DNA of 60,780 bases from Bacillota bacterium (GTDB taxonomy: Bacteria; Bacillota; Clostridia; Tissierellales; Sedimentibacteraceae), in the NCBI GenBank assembly GCA_023453025.1, contig JAEXUD010000044.1, forward strand, positions 1-60,780, in the 5' to 3' direction. The first letter of the stretch is position 1. Each line of letters opens with the position of its first letter. Below the pieces are notes generated by a model that worked only from the letters and a program-made list of their open reading frames with translations, was not told the DNA's origin and made no database searches. Positions 7,182 to 15,473 of the stretch are shown in pieces. The translations under genes were made by a program, and so were the position numbers.

Positions 7182-7976
7182 TTATAATATAAACATCCTC
7201 GTTATTGCAAATTCCTTCACGCTTGTTGCTGTATATTTTACAGTGTGTGAATCAGATTGTGTTACTCCCGGATAATACGAAGCGTGCTTTGCATCCTTGT
7301 GTTCCTTGTAATTAATTTCGACCTCAAACTTTTCAGGAATTGCTATTTTGCATGCTTCTATGTGCTTTAATCCGTTCTTTACACCTTCCCTGATTAAATC
7401 GCACGCCATGTCTGGGTTAATGCTCACTGTTGCTCCGCCCACACCTTCCTTGACTGCAGCCGTCTCGATTGCAAGGTTAAATTCTTTTGCTTTTTCGCAA
7501 ATCATTTTGTCTCCGCTTAAAAATACAACAGGTACTCCGTATCCGGCTGCTATGTATGAATTTAAAGTGAATTCCGAAGCTTTTTCACCGTTGACCTTTA
7601 TATAGTTGTTTCCAAGATTCATAGTGTGTGCCAGAGGGCTTCCGTCTGTGCCCGCGGCTGAATGATATCCGATAAAAATCGCCGCATCAAAAGATTCATC
7701 CAGACCTGCCACCATTGAATCGGGCGTGTTGGTCCATCCGCGGCTCAGCCTTGCACATCTTGGGAGTCTCGTGATATCTATATTTCTTGCTGAATCATGA
7801 GCATCCTTAATAAAAATTTCCTTCGCTCCCATTGCAATTGCGCCTTCGCAGGCAGCAACTGTCTCCTTTGTCATTTGCTCTGCAAACTGATTGTAATCTG
7901 AATTGCCCAGTGTTGTTTCACTCCAGGCAGTCACTCCTGTTATACCTTCAATATCTGCACTGATAAATACCTTCAT
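7182..7976 (-). CDS. dppA: D-aminopeptidase DppA-like (peptidase family M55)
   Basis: 264-residue zinc peptidase that would cleave D-amino-acid dipeptides such as D-Ala-D-Ala. The M55 zinc ligands are in place: D8 and E10 in SADIEG, H60 in KDAHDS, H105 in FIGYH, with a Glu in the NGEKASE segment (E131 or E135). Numbers nearly match Bacillus subtilis DppA, which is 274 residues. No signal peptide, so it is cytoplasmic. GGAGG precedes the ATG. It is the last gene of a six-gene run with LCP ligases, LD-carboxypeptidase, alanine racemase and an M20 amidohydrolase, consistent with recycling of D-Ala from wall peptides. No dipeptide ABC transporter accompanies it, unlike the dpp operon of Bacillus. 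Confidence 0.85.
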   Translation of the reverse strand: MKVFISADIEGITGVTAWSETTLGNSDYNQFAEQMTKETVAACEGAIAMGAKEIFIKDAHDSARNIDITRLPRCARLSRGWTNTPDSMVAGLDESFDAAIFIGYHSAAGTDGSPLAHTMNLGNNYIKVNGEKASEFTLNSYIAAGYGVPVVFLSGDKMICEKAKEFNLAIETAAVKEGVGGATVSINPDMACDLIREGVKNGLKHIEACKIAIPEKFEVEINYKEHKDAKHASYYPGVTQSDSHTVKYTATSVKEFAITRMFIL

Positions 7977-8020
7977 TTTTTCCTCCCGGGTTTAATTCTT
8001 TGTTTGATTAATCGTTGGTC

Positions 8021-8041
8021 GTGGAGAACCGTCCCGTCCCC
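8021..8041. repeat. Half REP-like sequence abutting the M20 stop codon
   Basis: GTGGAGAACCGTCCCGTCCCC ends at the stop codon of the upstream gene in the operon. Read on the minus strand it starts GGGGACGGGACGG, the core seen again in the hairpin at 48.03 kb. No facing arm is present, so it may be a solo half-unit. Confidence 0.35.
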
Positions 8042-9228
8042 TATGTCCGTTTATTTATTAATGATAGTACGTTGTTTACCTGCAGAAGCACTCCTGTCTT
8101 CAGGCATTCCTCATCTATGTCAAAGCAATCTGTATGAATAGGAGAGGTTATTCCTTTTGTGCTGTTTCCGCACCCCAGATGGAAAAAGGCTCCCTTGGCA
8201 ACATCTGAAAAATATGAGAAATCCTCGGCTCCAAGGCTTGGGAATTCTTTGAACACTATATTTTCCCTGCCTAGGAGTTTTTCTGCATTTTCCTTTATTA
8301 CATCAACAACCTCATCATTATTTATGAGTGCCTGGTAGCCGTCATGAAAATCAACTTCTCCTTCTCCTCCGAATGCAATTGCCGTGTTTTTCACTATGTC
8401 TGCAATTCTATGCTTTGCAAAGCTTCTTGTATCGTCATCCAGCGCTCTTAATGTTCCTGATATTTTAACCTCATCGGCTATTACGTTGTCCTTTACGCCT
8501 CCAGAAATTTTTCCCAGAGATATTACAACCGAGTTAAGAGGCGAAATATTTCTGCTTACAATGGTCTGCAAGGATGTAATAACATTGCCCGCCATTGCAA
8601 TTGCATCTATTCCTCTGTCAGGATATGCTCCGTGTGCTTGTTTTCCCTTTAGTGTAATTTTTATGGAATCTGTAGAAGCATTAAGCTTGCCGTATTTTAA
8701 TTCAACCTTTCCTGCATCTATATATGGCATAACATGAAGTCCCAGCACATAATCAACATCAGGGTTTGTCATACAGCCTTCCTGCACCATTCTTTTTCCG
8801 CCGCCTATTGTTTCCTCCGCAGGCTGAAAGAACAGCTTCACATTTCCTTCAATTGATTCTTCCGAATCAGCCATTTCTTTCATGATTTTTCCCACTCCAA
8901 GAAGGATGGCAGTATGCGCATCATGTCCGCAGGCATGCATTACTCCCGCATTTACTGAGCAATAGAGCTGACTGTTTTTCTCTTTTATCGGAAGAGCATC
9001 TATGTCACCTCTCAAGCCGATGGTTTTTCCCGGATTTCTTCCTTTTATGATGCCTACAACACCTGTTTCGGCACACACGTGGTTTTCTATGCCCCATTTA
9101 TTTAAATAGTCCTGGATTTTCTTTTGTGTTCTGAATTCATTCTGACTAAGCTCCGGATTTTTATGAAAATCTCTTCTGATATCAACAAGCTCATCGTATA
9201 TTTCATCAACCTTTTTTAGAATATCCAT
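8041..9228 (-). CDS. M20-family amidohydrolase (N-acyl amino acid / hippurate hydrolase type)
   Basis: 395-residue cytoplasmic metallopeptidase homologue of the M20D group, hydrolysing an N-acyl or N-peptidyl amide bond. Motifs: RGDIDALP at 73-80, HACGHDAH at 98-105 (C100, H102 and H105 around the metal site), PAEET at 136-140 with the general-base Glu, GLHVMP, and near the end SLGAEDFSYF. The fold is a catalytic domain with an inserted dimerisation domain (about residues 180-290). It lies between alr and dppA, with 8 bp to alr, so it is part of the D-amino-acid operon. In this setting an N-acyl-D-amino acid or a wall-derived amide is a plausible substrate, but the sequence alone does not tell. 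Confidence 0.85.
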   Translation of the reverse strand: MDILKKVDEIYDELVDIRRDFHKNPELSQNEFRTQKKIQDYLNKWGIENHVCAETGVVGIIKGRNPGKTIGLRGDIDALPIKEKNSQLYCSVNAGVMHACGHDAHTAILLGVGKIMKEMADSEESIEGNVKLFFQPAEETIGGGKRMVQEGCMTNPDVDYVLGLHVMPYIDAGKVELKYGKLNASTDSIKITLKGKQAHGAYPDRGIDAIAMAGNVITSLQTIVSRNISPLNSVVISLGKISGGVKDNVIADEVKISGTLRALDDDTRSFAKHRIADIVKNTAIAFGGEGEVDFHDGYQALINNDEVVDVIKENAEKLLGRENIVFKEFPSLGAEDFSYFSDVAKGAFFHLGCGNSTKGITSPIHTDCFDIDEECLKTGVLLQVNNVLSLINKRT

Positions 9229-9236
9229 AATATCTC

Positions 9237-10385
9237 CTATAACAAATAATTTAGAATTTTGTATATCTTCCCATTCTTAATATATACTCTTGGTGTCCTG
9301 ATTGTGATTCTGCACACCAGTTCATTTTTGTTGGTGCCAGCCAGCTTTGACATTTCATGTATATCAATGGTGTTATTTGTGCCGTCTCCGTAAATTACGG
9401 CTTCATCTCCAACCTGTGCTTCAGGAATGTCCGTCAAATCAACCATGCATTGGTCCATACATATTACCCCCAGTATCGGAGCTTTCTTCCCATGAATGGT
9501 AACAAAACCCTTGTCTCTCATATTGCGCGGATAGCCGTCGGCGTAGCCGAATGGAAGCGTTCCAACTATACTCCTTTTATCTGCCTTCCAGAGATAATCG
9601 TAGCTGACACCCTCGCCCTTTTCCAGAGTCTTGATGTGGTATATTTTTGTTTTGAATGTCATTGCCTGCTTTAATATCACTGAATCATCCCTATAGGATT
9701 TAAGTCCGTAGATGATAGCTCCCGGTCTTATCATGTTCAGCCTGTACTCCGGATAATCAATGCCTGAGATACTGTCGCAAATGTGCTTGTATTTAAATGT
9801 TTTTCCTCTCGCTTCAAGATGATTCACAGCATTCATTAATTTTTTATACTGTATGTCGTCTTCTTCCCTGCCTGCCAGTGCAAAGTGCGAAAATATTCCT
9901 TCCACAACAACATTGTCAAGCTCAAAAATCTTTTCAATTTCTTCTATGCTTTCCTGACAGTCCCTGAAGCCCAATCTGTTAAAGCCTGTATCATATTTTA
10001 TTTGAACTTTCGGTATTTTATTATACTGTTTTCCTAAAATGTTCAGTATTTCGGCTTGTCTTAATGAAAAAATTGTTGCCGTTATATTATTTTCGACAAT
10101 ATGCTCCAGATATTCATCAGGGGTATAGCCCATTATAAAAATACTGTAATCGCTGTAGTGCCTTCTTAATTCCAGTGCCTCCGACAGGGTGGCAACAGCC
10201 AGATAATCTCCGCCGTTTTCCATGATTGCAGGAGCAATGTCCACTGCTCCGTGCCCATATGCATTGGCCTTTACCACAGCTGCTATTGCAACATCATTCC
10301 CGATTATTTCTTTTATCTTCCTCATATTGTATGCAATGTTGTCCAAATTTATTTCTACATAAGTATCACGTATTAATTGTTCCAT
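9237..10385 (-). CDS. alr: Alanine racemase
   Basis: 382-residue PLP enzyme that interconverts L- and D-alanine for wall synthesis or for catabolism of D-Ala. The PLP lysine is K39 in VVKANAYGHG, and the opposite catalytic tyrosine is Y262 in GVSYDYLW. Length is normal for the family (360-390). The N-terminal TIM barrel and C-terminal beta domain (IHGKKAPILGVICMDQCMVD) are complete. It is sandwiched between the LD-carboxypeptidase gene, which would release D-Ala, and the M20 gene. That placement suggests a recycling or catabolic copy, although I cannot see whether the genome has another alr. Confidence 0.92.
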   Translation of the reverse strand: MEQLIRDTYVEINLDNIAYNMRKIKEIIGNDVAIAAVVKANAYGHGAVDIAPAIMENGGDYLAVATLSEALELRRHYSDYSIFIMGYTPDEYLEHIVENNITATIFSLRQAEILNILGKQYNKIPKVQIKYDTGFNRLGFRDCQESIEEIEKIFELDNVVVEGIFSHFALAGREEDDIQYKKLMNAVNHLEARGKTFKYKHICDSISGIDYPEYRLNMIRPGAIIYGLKSYRDDSVILKQAMTFKTKIYHIKTLEKGEGVSYDYLWKADKRSIVGTLPFGYADGYPRNMRDKGFVTIHGKKAPILGVICMDQCMVDLTDIPEAQVGDEAVIYGDGTNNTIDIHEMSKLAGTNKNELVCRITIRTPRVYIKNGKIYKILNYLL

Positions 10386-10459
10386 AATGTTCTGTTCTCC
10401 TATTAAAAATGAGAGCCTTGCAGTTTCGCTTACGCTCAGGATAATCTCACATGTCTTTG

Positions 10460-11419
10460 TTACTTACAGCCGCTTTCAGTGAAGAATATCTTATTATTAT
10501 CAGCATCAATCTTCACATAAGTACCTAAAGGCAATGTTGGCTGCGGGAAGCTGTGTCCTGCCTTTAAGTTTCCTATGACAGGTTTTTTAAACGAAACGAC
10601 AGTGTTGTTTATTACTTCCTCCAAGGTAAGGTCAAGCCCTCCTTCATAGGCTTTTTCTTCCCTTTGACATCCTGTAAACGTGCCGAAAACAACACCTGCA
10701 CACTGCTCAAATTTACCTGCCAGCGCCAGAGTTGTAAGCATTCTGTCTATTTTATAAATTGGTTCATTGACTTCTTCTATGAAAATTATTTTATTTCTTG
10801 CATCCAATTCATATGGAGAACCCAAGGTTGAAACCAAAAGCGTAAGGTTTCCTCCTATTAGTCTGCCTTCTGCCGTACCATTGCAGAAGACACTCAATGG
10901 CTCATCCTTTGGATTGATATGTTCTCCGAGTGGTTCATTTGTAAAGATATTTTTATACAGACTGTTGTAGGTATATGTATCAAATATTATGCCTTCATTT
11001 TTAAATTTTGCAAAATTGGAGGTTGCCATGGGTCCATGGAACGTTATCATGCTGCATATCTGATTGAATGCCATGTGCAAGGCAGTGATGTCGCTGAAGC
11101 CCATAAAGACCTTCGGATTTTTCGCAATCATTTCATAATCAAGCATATTTAAGATACGAGGAGTTCCATAACCTCCTCTGAGACATATAATGCCTTTTAT
11201 GCTTTCATCCCTGAAAGCATCATTGATGTCCTTTGCCCTGTCATAGTCAGGTGCCGAAAGATGTCCGTAATTTGTATAGCAGGTCGGAAGCATCACGGGG
11301 TTTAATCCCATCGCCTTTAATTTTTGTTCCCCTTTTTCAACTGATTGCAGGTCAGCTGCGGAAGATGGTGCAACAACAGCAACCTTGTCGCCATTTTTTA
11401 ATAATTCTGGTTTATTCAT
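10460..11419 (-). CDS. ldcA: LD-carboxypeptidase (peptidase family S66, LdcA/MccF type)
   Basis: 319-residue cytoplasmic serine peptidase that removes the terminal D-Ala from muropeptide tetrapeptides. The start is put at the ATG at 11419, because GGGGGA lies four bases before it; an ATG four codons earlier sits ahead of that site. The nucleophile is S109 in MGFSD, and the Glu and His of the unusual Ser-Glu-His triad are in FIEEVNEPIYKIDRML and KAGHSFPQ. RGGYG near residue 81-85 is also typical. The upstream neighbour is an LCP gene and the downstream one is alr, so the D-Ala released can feed the racemase. MccF-like detoxification of peptide antibiotics is an alternative for this family. Confidence 0.88.
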   Translation of the reverse strand: MNKPELLKNGDKVAVVAPSSAADLQSVEKGEQKLKAMGLNPVMLPTCYTNYGHLSAPDYDRAKDINDAFRDESIKGIICLRGGYGTPRILNMLDYEMIAKNPKVFMGFSDITALHMAFNQICSMITFHGPMATSNFAKFKNEGIIFDTYTYNSLYKNIFTNEPLGEHINPKDEPLSVFCNGTAEGRLIGGNLTLLVSTLGSPYELDARNKIIFIEEVNEPIYKIDRMLTTLALAGKFEQCAGVVFGTFTGCQREEKAYEGGLDLTLEEVINNTVVSFKKPVIGNLKAGHSFPQPTLPLGTYVKIDADNNKIFFTESGCK

Positions 11420-11445
11420 ATATTCCCCCATTAGTTAATAATATA

Positions 11446-11490
11446 AAGATTCTTCACTACAGTCACATTTGAGTGTAGGCAAAGAATCTT
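11446..11490 (-). terminator. Stem-loop between LCP gene and ldcA
   Basis: Arms AAGATTCTT and AAGAATCTT with further pairing CTACA/TGTAG inside. No strong T-run follows on the minus strand, so partial termination or mRNA processing between the LCP genes and the D-Ala genes is more likely than full termination. Confidence 0.5.
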
Positions 11491-11496
11491 AAATTT

Positions 11497-12498
11497 TTAC
11501 TGATTTAATTCGGCTGTATCTTCTTCGCTTGCGTTGGCAGATAAATTCACATCATATAATTCATAGACCAATTTAGTTATTTCCTCGCCGTCGGCAATAA
11601 AGAATGATACTCCTCCCATCATCATATCTGTTCCGGGCAATGTGGTGGTTTCTAAATTGTCAATAGAAAAGCCTATGGCATCCTTCCCGAGACTGAGCAT
11701 ATCAGTTAATGTCAAGTCTGTTTTTACGTGGGGATAGACTGCGCTGATCACACTCGGAAGCTTTAAGCTCAATGCCTTCTTGATTGCAGACTTGATAAAT
11801 TGCTGCTGAACCTCGACTCTGCCCAAATCTCCGTTATAATATCCTCTGTATCCTTCATAATTTGTTTTTCTGAAGCGTAAAAATTCCATTGCCTTATCGC
11901 CATAAATTACTTGCTTCCCGGCCTTTATATTTATATCTAACGGCGGATCGTCATATGGATCTGTATATCTCATGTGAAACGGAACATCAACTTCAACCCC
12001 TCCGATTGCATCCACAGCAGCTCTCACACCGTCATAGTCTATAGTTGTGTAATTATCAATCTGAAGACCAGTTAATTTTTCAACTGCTTTAACCAAGGAT
12101 TTTATGCCGTCTTCTTCCATTCCGTATATAGCATTGATTTTTTGTACATCCGAATATTTTAGATAGCCTTCTCTTTGATAATATGTATCTCGTGGAATAG
12201 ATATAAGGTTTGCTTCCTTTGTTTTCCTGTCATAGCTGGCAATCATAATTGTATCTGAACGTGGTCCTTCGAGCCCTACTAAAAGAACATTTATCCTGTT
12301 GCTTTCATACATTGCTTTTTCAAGAGGTGTGGCATAATTTCCCTCGTCTTCATCTTCATCATTATTTTCATCATTATTTGGATAGGCTTCTGCTATTTTT
12401 TCCGGTGACAGAAATTTTACATATGTAAAAATTCCTGCAGTAGCTACCAATGAAAATATTACCAATGAAAATATAAATATTTTTAAAAATTGTTTCAT
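11497..12498 (-). CDS. LytR-CpsA-Psr (LCP) family protein, copy 1
   Basis: 333-residue protein anchored by one membrane helix (residues 5-27) with the catalytic domain outside. LCP enzymes transfer undecaprenyl-linked glycopolymers such as teichoic acids onto peptidoglycan. Conserved arginines and aspartates are visible: GLEGPRSDTIMIASYD, LISIPRDTYY, and FLRFRK with GDLGRVEVQQQF. A low-complexity acidic linker rich in Asn, Asp and Glu (about residues 40-55) lies between the anchor and the domain and is absent from copy 2. The C-terminus is extended by about 15 acidic residues. It follows its paralogue by 31 bp and is probably co-transcribed with it. Confidence 0.9.
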   Translation of the reverse strand: MKQFLKIFIFSLVIFSLVATAGIFTYVKFLSPEKIAEAYPNNDENNDEDEDEGNYATPLEKAMYESNRINVLLVGLEGPRSDTIMIASYDRKTKEANLISIPRDTYYQREGYLKYSDVQKINAIYGMEEDGIKSLVKAVEKLTGLQIDNYTTIDYDGVRAAVDAIGGVEVDVPFHMRYTDPYDDPPLDINIKAGKQVIYGDKAMEFLRFRKTNYEGYRGYYNGDLGRVEVQQQFIKSAIKKALSLKLPSVISAVYPHVKTDLTLTDMLSLGKDAIGFSIDNLETTTLPGTDMMMGGVSFFIADGEEITKLVYELYDVNLSANASEEDTAELNQ

Positions 12499-12529
12499 AT
12501 ATAATTCCGCCTTTCAGTTTAAGAAAATA

Positions 12530-13483
12530 CTAATTTTGCTCTGTAATGCCGTACATGTGTTCAACTGCATCTTTTATTCCGTCATTGTCAGGTATATAGA
12601 ATGATAAGCCTTCAAGTGTTGTATCCTCACCGGGCAATGTTGTCAATGTAATGTTGTCCGGTGAAAAGCCAAGTACATCATTTGCCATCAAGAGGATATC
12701 GGAAACCTTTATATTTGTTTCAATATAGGAATAGGCTTCTTTTATCAATGAAGGCAGCTTAAGTCCCAATGCTTTTTTTAATGCTGATTTTATAAACTGC
12801 TGTTGAGCTGTTATTCTTCCCAAATCCTGATTGTCGTATCCCTTTCGGTATCTTAAGAACTTCAGTGATTGCTCTCCGTTTAAAACCTGTGTCCCTTCCG
12901 GAATATCAATATTCAAAGGAGGGTCATCGTATGGATCGGAGTACACCATATGAAACGGAACATTTACTTCTACTCCGCCTAAAAGGTCAACGCATGCAAT
13001 TACTGCATCATAATCTACTATCACATATTTTTCTATAGGTATCCCTAAAAGCTCCTGAACAGAAGGCACCAGCACTTCTATTCCTTCCTGGGCATACAAT
13101 GAATTGATTTTTTTCAAATCAGGGCTGTCATATACATCCCGGGGATAATATGTGTCCCTTGGAATTGATATTAAATCAGCTGTTTTATTTTCCATGTCGT
13201 AGGAAGCAACCATAATTGTATCGGTTCTATGACCTTCAAGACCGATTACTAAGACATTGAATCTTCTTCCGGTTTTAGCTGCCTTTCCAACCTCTGTATT
13301 ATAATCAAATGTGCTTGATTCATAGAAATCCAGTTGGTCAGATTGCTGTAAATCAACAGTCTTTATTGTTCCTATTACCATATCCTTATCTACAAATAAA
13401 ATGTATCCTAAAGCAGTAGCGCTCAACACAGCAGAAATCAAAATAACAGATGCAAAAAAAACCTTTAAAAAATGTTTTATCAT
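12530..13483 (-). CDS. LytR-CpsA-Psr (LCP) family protein, copy 2
   Basis: 317-residue paralogue of the neighbouring LCP gene and first gene of the run. One membrane anchor (residues 5-28), then the extracellular LCP domain with GLEGHRTDTIMVASYD, LISIPRDTYYPRD, HMVYSDPYDDPPLNIDIPEG, and FLRYRKGYDNQDLGRITAQQQF. The arginines expected to bind the lipid pyrophosphate are present. The two copies share long segments, including the rare YDDPPL stretch, so a local duplication is likely. A good promoter lies 53-81 bp upstream. The ribosome binding site (AGGTGA, with a spacing of several bases) is modest. Confidence 0.9.
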   Translation of the reverse strand: MIKHFLKVFFASVILISAVLSATALGYILFVDKDMVIGTIKTVDLQQSDQLDFYESSTFDYNTEVGKAAKTGRRFNVLVIGLEGHRTDTIMVASYDMENKTADLISIPRDTYYPRDVYDSPDLKKINSLYAQEGIEVLVPSVQELLGIPIEKYVIVDYDAVIACVDLLGGVEVNVPFHMVYSDPYDDPPLNIDIPEGTQVLNGEQSLKFLRYRKGYDNQDLGRITAQQQFIKSALKKALGLKLPSLIKEAYSYIETNIKVSDILLMANDVLGFSPDNITLTTLPGEDTTLEGLSFYIPDNDGIKDAVEHMYGITEQN

Positions 13484-13535
13484 TTGATTGTCACCTAATT
13501 AATTTCCCAAATTAAATAAAATATTATACCAAATA

Positions 13536-13564
13536 ATTATATCAAAGCTTTACTTATATTTCAA
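13536..13564 (-). promoter_or_regulatory. Sigma-A promoter of the LCP / D-Ala operon
   Basis: On the minus strand TTGAAA, 17 bp, TATAAT. This is a near-consensus vegetative promoter 53 bp upstream of the first LCP start codon. Confidence 0.65.
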
Positions 13565-13769
13565 TTTAATAATTTAATATTAAAAAATTAAATCGTCATT
13601 TGCATTTAATCGAACCTGATTTCAACCAGCATGATGCAATATTATTCATAGCATGTTGTATTTAGTCATCTTAAAAAAACATTTTCATGTAGATGATATT
13701 TTTTTATAACGTTTAAACGGTAATGTTTTAAATTTTTTGAAAAAAATTGTATTTTTTTATAAATATGTA

Positions 13770-13798
13770 TTGCAATTTAAACAAAAAGCTGTTACAAT
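13770..13798 (+). promoter_or_regulatory. Sigma-A promoter of the first cold-shock gene
   Basis: TTGCAA, 17 bp, TACAAT, with TG one base before the -10 (extended -10). Transcription would start near 13805, leaving a leader of only about 30 bases. That is much shorter than the long 5' leader of enterobacterial cspA, so a cspA-type thermosensor is unlikely from this promoter. Confidence 0.65.
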
Positions 13799-13834
13799 AC
13801 AGTTATCTTTTTTAAATATCGGAGGATTTTTTTA

Positions 13835-14035
13835 ATGAAAACAGGCACAGTTAAATGGTTTGATTCTAAAAAGGGTTTTGGATTTATTTCTTGTGATGAT
13901 GGAAAAGATGTATTTGTACACTTCTCTGCAATAGTATCGGATGGATTTAAAACTCTTGAAGAAGGTCAAAAAGTAAACTTTGATATAGTTGATGGACAAA
14001 AAGGACCACAAGCTAGCAACGTTACTGTAGCATAA
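13835..14035 (+). CDS. Cold-shock protein, CspA family (copy 1)
   Basis: 66-residue single cold-shock domain that binds single-stranded RNA and DNA and melts RNA structure. RNP1 is KGFGFISCDDG (residues 14-24) and RNP2 is VFVHFSAI (27-34); the aromatic residues W8, F15, F17, F28 and F31 are all present. GGAGG precedes the ATG. It has its own promoter and its own terminator. A second copy follows about 140 bp downstream with nearly the same sequence. Confidence 0.95.
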   Translation: MKTGTVKWFDSKKGFGFISCDDGKDVFVHFSAIVSDGFKTLEEGQKVNFDIVDGQKGPQASNVTVA

Positions 14036-14105
14036 TTTGTTTTAAGAAATAATAATTAATATAGATATTGCACTTATATTAATAATGGTTTCAAGGAGAC
14101 GTGAT

Positions 14106-14130
14106 AAGAACTACAGTTGTAGTTCTTTTT
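14106..14130 (+). terminator. Rho-independent terminator of csp copy 1
   Basis: Stem AAGAACTAC / GTAGTTCTT, four-base loop AGTT, followed by a T-run. Confidence 0.85.
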
Positions 14131-14171
14131 CATTATAAATAATAATATTTTAAAAAAACTTGGAGGGTTTA

Positions 14172-14372
14172 ATGAAAACAGGTACAGTTAAGTGGTTTGA
14201 TTCAGCAAAAGGTTTTGGCTTCATATCCGGAGAAGATGGAAAAGATGTATTTGTACATTTTACTGCAATCTTATCTAATGGCTTTAAAACTTTAGAAGAA
14301 GGTCAGAAAGTTTCATATGAAATTGTTGATGGTGCTCGCGGACCTCAGGCTTCTAACGTAACAGTAATTTAA
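14172..14372 (+). CDS. Cold-shock protein, CspA family (copy 2)
   Basis: 66-residue cold-shock domain, paralogue of copy 1 with the same length and the same RNP1 (KGFGFISGEDG) and RNP2 (VFVHFTAI) positions. The start at 14172 is chosen over an earlier in-frame codon because GGAGGG lies directly upstream and the protein then begins MKTGTVKWFD, exactly like copy 1. It is the product of a tandem duplication. A terminator separates the copies, so it may have its own promoter in the AT-rich 40 bases before it, or be reached by read-through. Confidence 0.93.
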   Translation: MKTGTVKWFDSAKGFGFISGEDGKDVFVHFTAILSNGFKTLEEGQKVSYEIVDGARGPQASNVTVI

Positions 14373-14391
14373 TTATTTAAAAGTCATGAAG

Positions 14392-14427
14392 AATACCCGT
14401 CAGACAAAAAAGTTTTTGACGGGTATT
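14392..14427 (+). terminator. Terminator of csp copy 2
   Basis: Stem AATACCCGTCA / TGACGGGTATT, 11 bp perfect, with an A/T-rich loop. Confidence 0.75.
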
Positions 14428-14493
14428 TCACATTGACTGTATGAAACAGTGTTTGATGCACCTCCGAAAAATCAGAAAAGGCATGGTACTTTT

Positions 14494-15429
14494 ATGAATT
14501 TTACAGATTTAAGATATGTTATTGAAATTGATAAATATTCCTCTATATCTCTGGCTGCAAAAAAATTATATGTAGCACAGTCTAATTTAAGCAGAGCCGT
14601 AAAAAAGATAGAAAATGAATTTGATATTGTAATTTTTGAAAGAACTCCAAAGGGAATTATAACAACAAGAGAAGGTCAGCGTTTTTTGGAGCATGCCAAA
14701 GAAATTTTGTATCAGGTGAACAGTCTTACAAAGACATACTCCGACTTGGCAGATAACGGCGTCAGTCTGAGAATTTCTGTTCCAAGAGCCAGCTATATTT
14801 CCGAAGTTTTTTCAGAATATGCCAGAACTCTGAATGATGAGGAAAATCTTCGTATTCATTACTGTGAAACAAATTCTATGAAAACAATACAAAATGTGCT
14901 CGATTTTCATTTTGATATCGGCATTATCCGATATAACGCGATGCATGAGGGCTACTATTTATCCTTATTAAAACTGAAAAACCTGGATTATAAAATGATT
15001 CTGGAGTTTGATTATCTTCTTTTAACATCAAAAAGAAGTATCATTGCCGATAAGCATATCCGGTGCGATGATGACTTGGAAAATTGTATAGAGCTTGTTT
15101 ACGGTGATGAACGTCTTCCTTCCGGTGATTATGTGGACTTAACCGACAATGACAGAGAGGAGCGTATGCAAAAGAAAGTAATTTACATATATGAAAGAGG
15201 CAGTCATTATGAAATACTGGATTCTCTTCCCAATACATATATGTGGGTTTCTCCCGTACCTCAGCCGATTTTGGATAAATACGGCCTGATACAAATGCGA
15301 TGCGGCGCATATGCAAAATATATGAAGGATGTGCTTATTTACAAGGAAAACCATATTCAAAAGGAACACGAAAAGAACTTTTTGACCATGTTAAGAGAGA
15401 AAACCAGAGAATTCGGATGTTATTTTTAA
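14494..15429 (+). CDS. LysR-family transcriptional regulator
   Basis: 311-residue regulator. The ATG at 14494 is preferred because MNFTDLRYVIEIDKYSSISLAA is the typical LysR start; upstream codons overlap the end of the csp region. The helix-turn-helix is AAKKLYVAQSNLSRAVKKIE (about residues 21-40). The C-terminal effector domain is divergent and unusually tyrosine-rich. Its ribosome binding site is poor (AAAAGG, 10 bases upstream). The terminator 20 bp after its stop and the 450-bp gap before adhE mean it is not in the adhE transcript, but control of adhE by it is possible. Confidence 0.85.
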   Translation: MNFTDLRYVIEIDKYSSISLAAKKLYVAQSNLSRAVKKIENEFDIVIFERTPKGIITTREGQRFLEHAKEILYQVNSLTKTYSDLADNGVSLRISVPRASYISEVFSEYARTLNDEENLRIHYCETNSMKTIQNVLDFHFDIGIIRYNAMHEGYYLSLLKLKNLDYKMILEFDYLLLTSKRSIIADKHIRCDDDLENCIELVYGDERLPSGDYVDLTDNDREERMQKKVIYIYERGSHYEILDSLPNTYMWVSPVPQPILDKYGLIQMRCGAYAKYMKDVLIYKENHIQKEHEKNFLTMLREKTREFGCYF

Positions 15430-15450
15430 AAATATTGATTAGTATTTACG

Positions 15451-15473
15451 ACCACTGATGAAGTGGTTTTTTT
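15451..15473 (+). terminator. Terminator of the LysR gene
   Basis: Stem ACCACT / AGTGGT with a five-base loop and a run of T. Confidence 0.75.

Larger units (their letters stand above)
13484..13834. other. 351-bp divergent gap between the LCP operon and the first csp gene
   Basis: Very AT-rich. It holds the LCP promoter (13536-13564) and the csp promoter (13770-13798). The middle 200 bases contain A/T tracts and no open frame or hairpin that I would call. Confidence 0.5.
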
